Of a stretch of 64,000 nt of DNA, positions 33,063 through 40,663 are shown one piece after another. Positions within the stretch are counted from its first letter, which is position 1, and each line of letters opens with the position of its first letter. This DNA is from Cyclobacteriaceae bacterium. GTDB taxonomy: Bacteria > Bacteroidota > Bacteroidia > Cytophagales > Cyclobacteriaceae. The notes beneath the pieces are model-generated. The model saw only the letters and a program-made list of their open reading frames with translations. It did no database searches and was not told the origin of the DNA. The translations under genes were made by a program, and so were the position numbers. Where the stretch lies: assembly GCA_028284125.1 (NCBI GenBank), contig JANQSI010000016.1, positions 186,001-250,000 of the forward strand. The letters are read 5' to 3'.

Positions 33063-34010
33063 TTACTCACCAGCTACTTTCACTTCGATAGTGATTGTTC
33101 CGGTTCCGTTAGTATCATCGACACTAGCGATTTTGATTAATCCAAATCCGCTTCCACGAGCTTCTGCAAATTGGAATGCAAGAACATCACCTTCTTCCAA
33201 GCCTGTTGCTCTTGATTCACCTCCAACCTCGAAAACAGCTTCTGTTTCCAACATTGTATTATTGGCTACACCATCGAATTGAGTCGCCGTAAGATCAGTT
33301 GTTACAAATCTTGTCGCGTTTCTTGTTCCAAAGATTCCTTCAATTGGAAGGCTAACTGCATCATAAACAGTATTGAGTGTTCCATCATCAATAGCAGCAA
33401 TCGTGCTATTGTTTGTGGCACCCCAGTAGTAAGCAAAGTCTACAGGAGAGCTTGTAACAGTCGAAGCATCTCTTGCCTCAGCATAAGAATATCTGATATT
33501 GTCTTGCGCATTGTAGAATCCTTCTGCCGCATTTCCTTGGGCACCTAAAAGGACCATCGTGTATGTTTCAACATCAGGAGAGACTATGTTAAAAGAAAAC
33601 TTCAACGTGTCGCTTTTCTGATCCAATTCGTCTACAACTACAAAATTGTATAAAGCACTTGCACCTGCATTATCAGCGCTAGTTGCAATCGGATCTAAAA
33701 CTATCGCTCCTGTTTCAGTGGCTCCAGCATCAAGGTTGAGGTCGTTACGATTCAATGTGATTGTCCCAGAACCTGTAATAAACAAGGTGTTGAATCCTCC
33801 AGGCGCTGTTCCATTTATTGTGAAAATAACAGATTCTCCTGCAGTTACGTCCCCGCCATTCGAAAGGGTGGTGGTTTCATCTCCAAGTGTAGCTGTAACG
33901 GTTACGCTTGGTATTTCGGCTGTTACCGAATCATCTTCACCGCAGCTAACAAGGAAGCCAGCTACAGCAATCGCTAAAGTTGAGAAAAATAATTGTCGAA
34001 CGTTTTTCAT
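33063..34010 (-). CDS. Surface-type lipoprotein, function unknown
   Basis: A 315-residue lipoprotein: signal peptide MKNVRQLFFSTLAIAVAGF then LVSC with Cys23, followed by GEDDS, which resembles the export signal of surface lipoproteins in Bacteroidota. The mature part is rich in Thr, Ser, Ala and Gly and looks like tandem beta-sandwich (Ig-like) domains, e.g. VTVTATLGDETTTLSNGG near the N-terminus. No enzyme motif is visible. It has a 250-base upstream gap with a conspicuous dyad described separately. Function not recognised. Confidence 0.7.
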   Translation of the reverse strand: MKNVRQLFFSTLAIAVAGFLVSCGEDDSVTAEIPSVTVTATLGDETTTLSNGGDVTAGESVIFTINGTAPGGFNTLFITGSGTITLNRNDLNLDAGATETGAIVLDPIATSADNAGASALYNFVVVDELDQKSDTLKFSFNIVSPDVETYTMVLLGAQGNAAEGFYNAQDNIRYSYAEARDASTVTSSPVDFAYYWGATNNSTIAAIDDGTLNTVYDAVSLPIEGIFGTRNATRFVTTDLTATQFDGVANNTMLETEAVFEVGGESRATGLEEGDVLAFQFAEARGSGFGLIKIASVDDTNGTGTITIEVKVAGE

Positions 34011-34059
34011 AAAAGAATGTAAGTTTATTGTATTTAATAGTGAACGATTTAGTTGTCAT

Positions 34060-34092
34060 TTTGATTGTACAATTCCAATCAAATTTTGTACA
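34060..34092. promoter_or_regulatory. Dyad and paired TGTACA sites upstream of the lipoprotein gene
   Basis: TTTGATTG (34060-34067) and CAATCAAA (34076-34083) are perfect 8-base inverted arms around 8 bases. The same area has two copies of the palindrome TGTACA, at 34066-34071 and 34087-34092, exactly 21 bases apart (two helical turns). It lies 50-80 bases upstream of the lipoprotein ATG, where a regulator would act. Confidence 0.4.
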
Positions 34093-34221
34093 TATTCAAT
34101 TGGACCGCAATATTAAATAGTAGTGCGCAACTCGCATGCCATTTTTGGAATAAATACATCATTCATCTAACAAAAAGCGAACTTTCTAATTATAGTATTA
34201 TGCATGCATAACAATTAAGTT

Positions 34222-34229
34222 TAGCTTTG
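34222..34229 (+). promoter_or_regulatory. Candidate -7 box of the acyl-CoA dehydrogenase gene
   Basis: TAGCTTTG at 34222-34229 is a full match to TAnnTTTG, with the predicted start about 25 bases before the ATG at 34261. A good TTTG at the proper distance is missing, so a helper protein may be needed. Confidence 0.4.
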
Positions 34230-34260
34230 CATCCCATCTTAAAAAGTGATGATCTAAACC

Positions 34261-35400
34261 ATGAATTTCAATTTTACAGAAGAACAATTGGCGGTAAGAG
34301 ATGCTGCGAGAGATTTCGCTCAAAAAGAACTGCTCCCTGGGGTGATTGAGCGTGATGACAAGCAACAGTTTCCTGCAGAACAAATCAAAATGTTGGGGGA
34401 ACTTGGATTCATGGGGATGATGGTTGATCCCAAATATGGCGGAAGTGGAATGGATACAGTCTCATATGTTCTTGCGATTGAAGAGATTTCTAAGGTAGAC
34501 GCTTCGACCTCAGTTTGTATGTCCGTGAACAACTCTTTGGTTTGTTGGGGTCTGGAGAAATACTGCACAGAAGAGCAAAAAGAGAAATATCTCACCCCAT
34601 TAGCTACCGGTGAAAAGATTGGCGCATTTTGTTTGTCTGAACCTGAGGCTGGATCTGATGCTACTTCACAACGAACGATTGCGGAAGATAAAGGAGATCA
34701 TTATTTGTTGAATGGAACAAAAAACTGGATCACCAATGGCAATTCAGCTTCTACCTACATCGTAATGGCTCAAACAGATCCTGAGAAAAAGCACAAGGGA
34801 ATTAATGCGCTGATAGTCGAGAAGGGCATGGAAGGATTTACCATTGGGAAAAAGGAAGATAAACTTGGAATTCGAGGAAGTGATACTCATTCATTGATGT
34901 TCCAGGATGTGAAGGTTCCAAAAGAAAATAGAATCGGAGAAGAGGGTTTTGGATTTTCATTTGCAATGAACACGCTTAATGGCGGTCGAATTGGAATTGC
35001 TTCACAAGCCCTGGGAATCGCGTCAGGAGCGCTTGAACTTTCACTTAAGTATGCCCAAGAACGAAAAGCTTTTGGTGTTGAAATCGCAAAACATCAGGCT
35101 ATTCAATTCAAGCTGGCGGATATGGCTACACAAGTGGAAGCCGCTAGACTACTTTGTATTAAGGCAGCTCAGAAAAAAGATGCCGGTGAAGATTTTTCTC
35201 AGGAAGGTGCAATGGCAAAACTATTTGCTTCAGATGTTGCTATGAAATATACCGTCGAAGCAGTTCAAATTCACGGTGGATATGGGTATGTCAAAGAATT
35301 TCACGTTGAACGCTTAATGCGAGATGCTAAGATCACCCAGATCTATGAAGGCACATCTGAGATTCAACGTATCGTAATCTCAAGAGGATTATTAAAATAA
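34261..35400 (+). CDS. Acyl-CoA dehydrogenase (short/medium chain type)
   Basis: FAD enzyme that oxidises acyl-CoA to enoyl-CoA in beta-oxidation or branched-chain amino acid breakdown; 379 residues. Motifs seen: FCLSEPEAGSDATSQRT (FAD/substrate), GTKNWITNGN, the catalytic-base region VEAVQIHGGYGYVKEFHVERLMRDAKITQIYEGTSEIQR (split here only as description; catalytic Glu in YEGTSEIQ). These fit the butyryl-CoA/short-chain branch. It has its own start region and is followed after 115 bases by an AraC regulator that could control it. The exact chain length is not determined. Confidence 0.93.
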   Translation: MNFNFTEEQLAVRDAARDFAQKELLPGVIERDDKQQFPAEQIKMLGELGFMGMMVDPKYGGSGMDTVSYVLAIEEISKVDASTSVCMSVNNSLVCWGLEKYCTEEQKEKYLTPLATGEKIGAFCLSEPEAGSDATSQRTIAEDKGDHYLLNGTKNWITNGNSASTYIVMAQTDPEKKHKGINALIVEKGMEGFTIGKKEDKLGIRGSDTHSLMFQDVKVPKENRIGEEGFGFSFAMNTLNGGRIGIASQALGIASGALELSLKYAQERKAFGVEIAKHQAIQFKLADMATQVEAARLLCIKAAQKKDAGEDFSQEGAMAKLFASDVAMKYTVEAVQIHGGYGYVKEFHVERLMRDAKITQIYEGTSEIQRIVISRGLLK

Positions 35401-35515
35401 TCCCATACGGCTGAAACGCCACTCATCGTTTTCCATTAGGATTTTTTCTGGAATAGTATTAGATTCGTCCAACTAATTAGCTATTTAATGATAGATTAGC
35501 CAGCTTTATTCATAT

Positions 35516-36430
35516 ATGGAAGACTATAACAAAATTATCGAATCATTAGAGATTCGCTTCATCAAGGCTAAGAATATTAATATTTTAAAGCCGATCACCA
35601 TTGAGAATAATTATGAAGTTGAGAACTTTTTGGTTCTAGTCACCTCGGGAGAAATCAGGTTTGGAAAGGAAAAAGAGGTTGCAAAAGAGGGTGACGTAAT
35701 CTTCGTTCCCGGAGGAAGACCAGTTTCAATGACCTACGGCTCTGGGAAATCAATTAGTCTTTCAAAGGACGATTTCTTAACTAATAAGGACCAATACCTT
35801 AAATCCTTTGAAGAAAATCCCTCAACGGAAGAGCATTACAGTTATGTGGCCTTTGATGCCAAAGCCTTTGATTCCGTGAATTTCTTCGCTTCACTTGACA
35901 TCCCTCCTTTCAAAATAGAAGAGGGGTATAAATTGGCGGGACTGATACGACAGATCAACGACGAGTATGTTGGAAACATGCCAGGTAAAGACCGTATCGT
36001 AAAAGTTTTGACTGAGAGCATGACCATCGAATTGATCAGGTTCATTTTGAATAATGGTCTTTTCGTGGAGAAGCTTGCTACCAACAGTACTTATTTCAGA
36101 GACCCACGACTCATCGATATTTTCACATTTATCAAGGAGCACTTGGCTGAAGATCTTTCGAATAAAGTTTTGGCTAATGTTGCTAACGTTTCTGAAGATT
36201 ATGTTGGCCAGTATTTCAAAATGTTAACCGGAATCAATCCTCAAGATTATATAGAATATCAGCGAATGGAGGCGGCAGTTAACTTATTGAGAACTTCAAA
36301 GAAGAGCATTCGAGATATTGGAAAAGATGTCGGCTACAAAGACACTGCTTACTTCTGTCGTAGATTCAAAATGATGTTTGGAATTCCTGCTGGAAAAATG
36401 AGACGCAGGGAATCTTTGATGAATGTTTAA
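35516..36430 (+). CDS. AraC-family transcriptional regulator
   Basis: A 304-residue regulator with an N-terminal cupin-like half and a C-terminal AraC double helix-turn-helix at about residues 205-300 (LIDIFTFIKEHLAEDLSNKVLANVANVSEDYVGQYFKMLTG is the start of the first motif; the second holds RTSKKSIRDIGKDVGYKDTAYFCRRFK). The effector is unknown. It follows the acyl-CoA dehydrogenase gene, so control of that enzyme is possible but not shown. Its TAA overlaps by 4 bases the stop of the convergent gene at 36427. Confidence 0.9.
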   Translation: MEDYNKIIESLEIRFIKAKNINILKPITIENNYEVENFLVLVTSGEIRFGKEKEVAKEGDVIFVPGGRPVSMTYGSGKSISLSKDDFLTNKDQYLKSFEENPSTEEHYSYVAFDAKAFDSVNFFASLDIPPFKIEEGYKLAGLIRQINDEYVGNMPGKDRIVKVLTESMTIELIRFILNNGLFVEKLATNSTYFRDPRLIDIFTFIKEHLAEDLSNKVLANVANVSEDYVGQYFKMLTGINPQDYIEYQRMEAAVNLLRTSKKSIRDIGKDVGYKDTAYFCRRFKMMFGIPAGKMRRRESLMNV

Positions 36431-36783
36431 GCGTCCGTTTTCTCTTCGCTTTCGATAACTTCTTCCTTTGCCTGAGCTCTTTTTTCTAGGAAGTTGTCCA
36501 ACACTTTTCCCAGATAGGGAAGTAAAAATACAATGACTTTTTCAGCAACAATTCCAGAAGTAGACTTGCCATACACTTTGGTTTTCTTGGGTTTGGTTTC
36601 TCCCTGAAAAAAAGCTTTATAAAGCCCATAGATGAGTAACGTGACTAAGCCTCCTATTAGGGCTGTTTTTCCAACCTTACTCGCTTTGGATTGCAGGCTA
36701 TCAGACTTTCCTAACAGCTTCTTTTTAATTGCCTTTTCTTTTGCGGCAAGTTCTTGGGTCCTTTGTTTTATCTTCTTACTCAT
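36427..36783 (-). CDS. Small single-helix membrane protein, charged
   Basis: About 118 residues from the ATG at 36783 (MSKKIKQRTQELAAKEKAI); the frame extends six codons upstream but deeper into the previous gene. The N-terminal third is a Lys-rich amphipathic or coiled segment, one transmembrane helix follows (ALIGGLVTLLIYGLYKAFF), then a second hydrophobic stretch (IVAEKVIVFLLPYLGKVLDNFL) and a Glu-rich end. It overlaps the preceding DUF1469-like gene by 8 bases. The pair may form a membrane unit like the YqjE/YqjD group. Function unknown. Confidence 0.6.
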   Translation of the reverse strand: MSKKIKQRTQELAAKEKAIKKKLLGKSDSLQSKASKVGKTALIGGLVTLLIYGLYKAFFQGETKPKKTKVYGKSTSGIVAEKVIVFLLPYLGKVLDNFLEKRAQAKEEVIESEEKTDA

Positions 36784-37123
36784 CTTCTTCCTGCTCTGCA
36801 ATTTTTAAAATGATACTTTCTAACCACCCCTGGATCTTTCCAGTTTTCACCATTAAAAATATGATAATGATCAGCAAAAGGTAAAAGCCAGCGACAATTA
36901 AATGACCCAAAAATTCACTTTCTAAAAGGACATTCAAGTAGGACCCTAGACTAAAGCTGAGAAAGAAAAAGAAAAAGAAAGCAACGATCCCAATTGTAAC
37001 CATCGCAATGACATTGGCTAGCAACTTCGAAACATGACCAATTACCTTAAGCTTTATTAGCTCTGTTTTAATTTGGATGTACTCCGTTATCTTTTCTACA
37101 ATATCGCCGACGGACTTTGCCAT
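36776..37123 (-). CDS. DUF1469 / holin-X-like membrane protein (YqjE type)
   Basis: A 115-residue protein with two hydrophobic helices separated by a short loop (IAMVTIGIVAFFFFFFLSFSL; LIVAGFYLLLIIIIFLMV) and charged ends. The N-terminus KITEYIQIKTELIKLKVIGHVSKLLANV matches the DUF1469/YqjE layout. It is coupled by overlap to the following gene and sits between that gene and the Na/Pi transporter. The holin name comes from the family label; there is no evidence of lysis function here. Confidence 0.65.
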   Translation of the reverse strand: MAKSVGDIVEKITEYIQIKTELIKLKVIGHVSKLLANVIAMVTIGIVAFFFFFFLSFSLGSYLNVLLESEFLGHLIVAGFYLLLIIIIFLMVKTGKIQGWLESIILKIAEQEEDE

Positions 37124-37195
37124 TCAAAAATTCATAAATCAAATCTAATTTACCAATATAATTCATCAGACATGATGATAGATCTCAATGTCAAA

Positions 37196-38911
37196 TCAAA
37201 GGTCTTGGATTTCATCAAGTTCTTGCTCCTTTTCTCCGGCTAGCGCTTCAGATACATTGATTATGTGATCTCCCACTTTCTCACAGAGGTGGAAAATGTC
37301 TCTGTATTGTCCGTCCCTCTTCTGTTCGTACTTTTCTTTTTCTATTTCTTTGGTCAAATCGTGTCTTAATTGATCTCTTAAGCTATTGATTTGAGATTCG
37401 ACATTCATTGCAGCATCTATTGAAACAGTTGGTTTAGAAGATTGAAGGTTAGAAACCATGATTCCTAATGCCTCATCAATCAGATCAATCATTTTAAGAA
37501 TGTTGTTAATCTGTTTTCCCTTGAAGGATTTCTCATTTTCTCGGTTACGTTCTACATCCTTTGACATTTGGTAAAAAATATCCCCAATTCTTTCCAAGTC
37601 ACTAATGATGCTCAATAACGCGGAAACCTTCGATGAACTGGCATTAGTCAATGTTCCATTGGTGGATACTTCCATTAAATATTCCGAGATTTCCAGTTCC
37701 ATTCGATCTGTCATCTCTTCATAATCTTTTATTTTTTCTAACAACTTCTGCTGCTTCTTAGGCTTGTCTGAAGAAAGAAATTCACGAAATTGATTAGACA
37801 TTCTACCCATCAAATTACCCATTCTTACCGTTTCTTTACGAGCCTGCTCAATGGATAATTCAGCAGTGTTCATTAATCCAACATTGATAAACTCTAGTGT
37901 GTACTCATCATCGCCATAGGATTTAATTGTTCTTGTAACGAACCTCGCAATGAAGTTTACAAAACCAATAAGTAGTAGCGTATTGGTTATGTTAAAAACA
38001 GTATGAAATAACGAAAGCCCGATCGGAATACTTGTTGCTGTAGTAAAAGGAGAATTACTCCCTGAGCTAATCATGTATTGATCCACCAAATAAAGTACTG
38101 GGTTCATCAATACGATAATCCAAAGAACACCGAACACATTGAAAATGAAATGCGAGAATGCTGCTCTTTTAGCGTGTACATTTCCAATCAAAGCTGCCAG
38201 ATTTGCTGTGATAGTGGTCCCAATATTTTCTCCTAAAACCAAAGCAGCTGCCAATTCAAAGGGAATCCATCCATTATTGGCCATAACCAACGTAAGAGCC
38301 ATAGCTGCACTAGAGGATTGAACGATGACTGTTATCAACGTTCCAATACCGACAAATATTAGTGTAGAAAGAAAACCAAGTTCTGTGTATTGCTTCAGGA
38401 ACTCAAGTATCTGAGGGTTTGAGTTGAGGTCCGGGACTGAATCTTTGAGCAACGAAAGTCCCATAAAGAGCAATGCAAATCCAACGAGTACCTCACCCCA
38501 AAATTTTATCCTTTCACGATTAAAGAACATCAAGGGAAAGCCTAAAGCGATTATTGGTAAGGCATAAGTGGCTATGTTGACTTTGAATCCAATGATTGAT
38601 ATCAACCAGGCAGTAATCGTCGTTCCAATATTGGCACCCATGATAACTCCAATTGCTTCTGTGAGAGAAAGCAAACCTGCATTTACAAAACTTACCACCA
38701 AAACAGTGGTGGCGGAAGATGATTGAACAAGGCTGGTTATCGTGAAACCGGTAAAAACTCCTTTAAAGCGATTTGAGGTCATGGAACTCAGAATGCTCCT
38801 CATTCTGGCGCCCGCTACTTTTTGGATGCCCTCACTCATGACTTTCATTCCATAAATGAAAAAGCCGAGAGCACCAAGCAAACTTAGAACCTCAAAAAAT
38901 CCGTACTCCAT
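37196..38911 (-). CDS. Na/Pi cotransporter family protein with PhoU-like tail
   Basis: A 571-residue sodium-phosphate cotransporter-like membrane protein. The two inverted Na_Pi repeats show the QSSS signatures QSSSATTVLVVSFV and QSSSAAMALTLVMA, and GANIGTTITAW with ENIGTTITAN are the paired glycine motifs. The last 200 residues are a soluble PhoU-like helical domain (VSALLSIISDLERIGDIFYQM), which may gate or report on transport. It stands alone; the candidate promoter has TACATTTG at 38929-38936 (minus strand). The likely ion is phosphate, but related proteins may have other roles. Confidence 0.88.
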   Translation of the reverse strand: MEYGFFEVLSLLGALGFFIYGMKVMSEGIQKVAGARMRSILSSMTSNRFKGVFTGFTITSLVQSSSATTVLVVSFVNAGLLSLTEAIGVIMGANIGTTITAWLISIIGFKVNIATYALPIIALGFPLMFFNRERIKFWGEVLVGFALLFMGLSLLKDSVPDLNSNPQILEFLKQYTELGFLSTLIFVGIGTLITVIVQSSSAAMALTLVMANNGWIPFELAAALVLGENIGTTITANLAALIGNVHAKRAAFSHFIFNVFGVLWIIVLMNPVLYLVDQYMISSGSNSPFTTATSIPIGLSLFHTVFNITNTLLLIGFVNFIARFVTRTIKSYGDDEYTLEFINVGLMNTAELSIEQARKETVRMGNLMGRMSNQFREFLSSDKPKKQQKLLEKIKDYEEMTDRMELEISEYLMEVSTNGTLTNASSSKVSALLSIISDLERIGDIFYQMSKDVERNRENEKSFKGKQINNILKMIDLIDEALGIMVSNLQSSKPTVSIDAAMNVESQINSLRDQLRHDLTKEIEKEKYEQKRDGQYRDIFHLCEKVGDHIINVSEALAGEKEQELDEIQDL

Positions 38912-38928
38912 CAGTTATAATTTTGATG

Positions 38929-38936
38929 CAAATGTA
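38929..38936 (-). promoter_or_regulatory. Candidate -7 box of the Na/Pi transporter gene
   Basis: The minus strand reads TACATTTG, a full match to TAnnTTTG, 17 bases upstream of the ATG. No TTTG occurs at the right distance, so the call rests on the -7 box only. Confidence 0.35.
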
Positions 38937-38991
38937 TCAATTTGTATGTGTTGTGCATGTTAAGAAGTATGAACTGGTAAATGTGTCAAGA

Positions 38992-40188
38992 TCATTGACT
39001 AAACTCCAATTCTTCAATAGCTAAAAAAGCCATTAACCCCATTCCAATTTTTAGGGATGTTTCATCAATATCGAACGTGGGAGTGTGAACTCCTGAGGTA
39101 ATTCCTTTCTCTTCATTCCTGGTTCCAAGACGATAAAAACAAGCATCTACGCGATGACTATATGAAGCAAAATCTTCAGCCGCCATCCACAGGTCAAGTT
39201 CTTCGACATTTTCAGCCCCAAGGTATTTTTTTGCGGCTTCTATATTTCGTTCGGTATAGTCTTCATCGTTGATTAGAAATGGGTACCCCGGAGCAAAACT
39301 GACTTCACATGAAGCACCCATTGATTCAGCAATACTGGTTGCCATTTTTCGAATTTTCTCAAGTGCTTCTTTCCTCCATTCTTCATTGAATGTTCTAAAT
39401 GTCCCTTCTACTTTTACTTCATCTGGAATAATATTAGTAATTGTTCCGCCTGCAATTTTACCAAAGGACAAAACCGTCGGCATTTTGGGGTTTGCAAACC
39501 GACTAACGATTTGCTGTAAGGAGACAATGATTTGGCTGGTGATTGCGATTGGATCTACGAAATTTTCTGGCATTGCTGCATGACCTCCCTTTCCTTTTAC
39601 AGTTAAGTAAATTTCATCGGCACTTGCCATGTACTTGCCTTTCTTAAATCCGACCTTGCCAGCATCTATGAGTGGCATAACATGCTGGCCTAGAATATTT
39701 TCGGGTTTGGGATTTTCCAAAATTCCTTCTTTGATAAGAATTGACGCTCCCCCCGGAGATTTTTCCTCAGCAGGTTGAAAAATGAATTTTATTGTCCCGG
39801 TCCAATGGTCTTTTAGTTCATTTAGAATCTTAGCAGCCCCAAGTAGATTGGCAGTGTGAACATCGTGTCCACAAGCATGCATCACTCCATCGTTTTGTGA
39901 GCAGTAAGACACGTCATTCTCTTCGGTAATTGGTAAGGCGTCAATATCAGCTCGAAGTGCTATCGTTTTCCCCTTTCCATTTCCTTCCAAACAAAATGTC
40001 ACCCCAGTTTCAGCTATCCGATGAACTTCCTGAATCCCAAACTCTTCTAATTTTTGTTCGATAAATGAGGCCGTGTTATGCTCTTCAAAAGAAAGTTCTG
40101 GATTGGCGTGAAGGTGTCTTCGAACTTCCTTGATCTCTTCATAATAATCCTCAGAAAGTGACTTGATTTTTTGAATGAGATCATTCAT
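38992..40188 (-). CDS. M20-family amidohydrolase (amino acid amidase type)
   Basis: A 398-residue metallohydrolase of the IAA-amino acid hydrolase/hippuricase branch. Metal ligands are in ACGHDVHTANLLGAA and in QPAEEKSPGGA, and the dimerisation lid follows; the C-terminal GVHTPTFDIDETSL has the last ligand His. It would cleave an N-acyl or conjugated amino acid. It overlaps the SPOR lipoprotein gene by 8 bases and is the last member of the dapF-secA-SPOR operon. Substrate not known. Confidence 0.87.
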   Translation of the reverse strand: MNDLIQKIKSLSEDYYEEIKEVRRHLHANPELSFEEHNTASFIEQKLEEFGIQEVHRIAETGVTFCLEGNGKGKTIALRADIDALPITEENDVSYCSQNDGVMHACGHDVHTANLLGAAKILNELKDHWTGTIKFIFQPAEEKSPGGASILIKEGILENPKPENILGQHVMPLIDAGKVGFKKGKYMASADEIYLTVKGKGGHAAMPENFVDPIAITSQIIVSLQQIVSRFANPKMPTVLSFGKIAGGTITNIIPDEVKVEGTFRTFNEEWRKEALEKIRKMATSIAESMGASCEVSFAPGYPFLINDEDYTERNIEAAKKYLGAENVEELDLWMAAEDFASYSHRVDACFYRLGTRNEEKGITSGVHTPTFDIDETSLKIGMGLMAFLAIEELEFSQ

Positions 40189-40663
40189 AGTTCATGGAAA
40201 GTCTTTCCGGAACGAGCAATGCTTTTGGAAATTCTTCTTTTACTTTCTGAAAAATTCGTTGCGCCTTCAATCGATCCGTGAATCTTCCAGCCTTAACTCG
40301 AAAGTTGGGTTGGTGATACGAGATTTTAGGTGAAAGATCTGTGAAGTTCTCATCCATCTGACGCCATACCTCATTAGCCCGATCTCGACTGTTCCCATTA
40401 TAGACTTGAATCACAAATCCCTCGACCAATTTTTCCTCCTTATTCTGGGCGACACTCACTCGAACGATACTATCAAGTTCTGCTTTTATGTGACCAACCA
40501 AAGGTTTGAATTCTTCCGTTTGAGGTGAAGTATTTTCAACAATCACACTGTCCATCTTTGGCCGATGAACACTGAGATCTTCCTCGTAATTGGGAAGTGT
40601 AGTCGCAGGTGGTGCTGCCTTACAAGCAACTAAGAGAGCTATGACTATTCCACAATAACGCAT
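40181..40663 (-). CDS. SPOR-domain lipoprotein
   Basis: A 160-residue lipoprotein with signal MRYCGIVIALLVAC, Cys14 as lipid site, a proline-rich linker and a C-terminal SPOR fold (GFVIQVYNGNSRDRANEVWRQM and FRVKAGRFTDRLKAQRIFQKV). SPOR domains bind denuded peptidoglycan glycan strands at division sites. It overlaps the end of secA by 19 bases and M20 by 8, so it is strongly coupled. A role in the cell envelope is probable; the specific partner is unknown. Confidence 0.82.
   Translation of the reverse strand: MRYCGIVIALLVACKAAPPATTLPNYEEDLSVHRPKMDSVIVENTSPQTEEFKPLVGHIKAELDSIVRVSVAQNKEEKLVEGFVIQVYNGNSRDRANEVWRQMDENFTDLSPKISYHQPNFRVKAGRFTDRLKAQRIFQKVKEEFPKALLVPERLSMNYE

Noticed and set aside
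33091-34116. Plus-strand frames opposite the lipoprotein gene
   Set aside because: Low-complexity shadows; the minus-strand frame has a signal peptide and lipobox.
36776-37123. Phage holin as a sign of prophage
   Set aside because: The family label is broad, no other phage gene is near and the gene is paired with an ordinary membrane protein gene.
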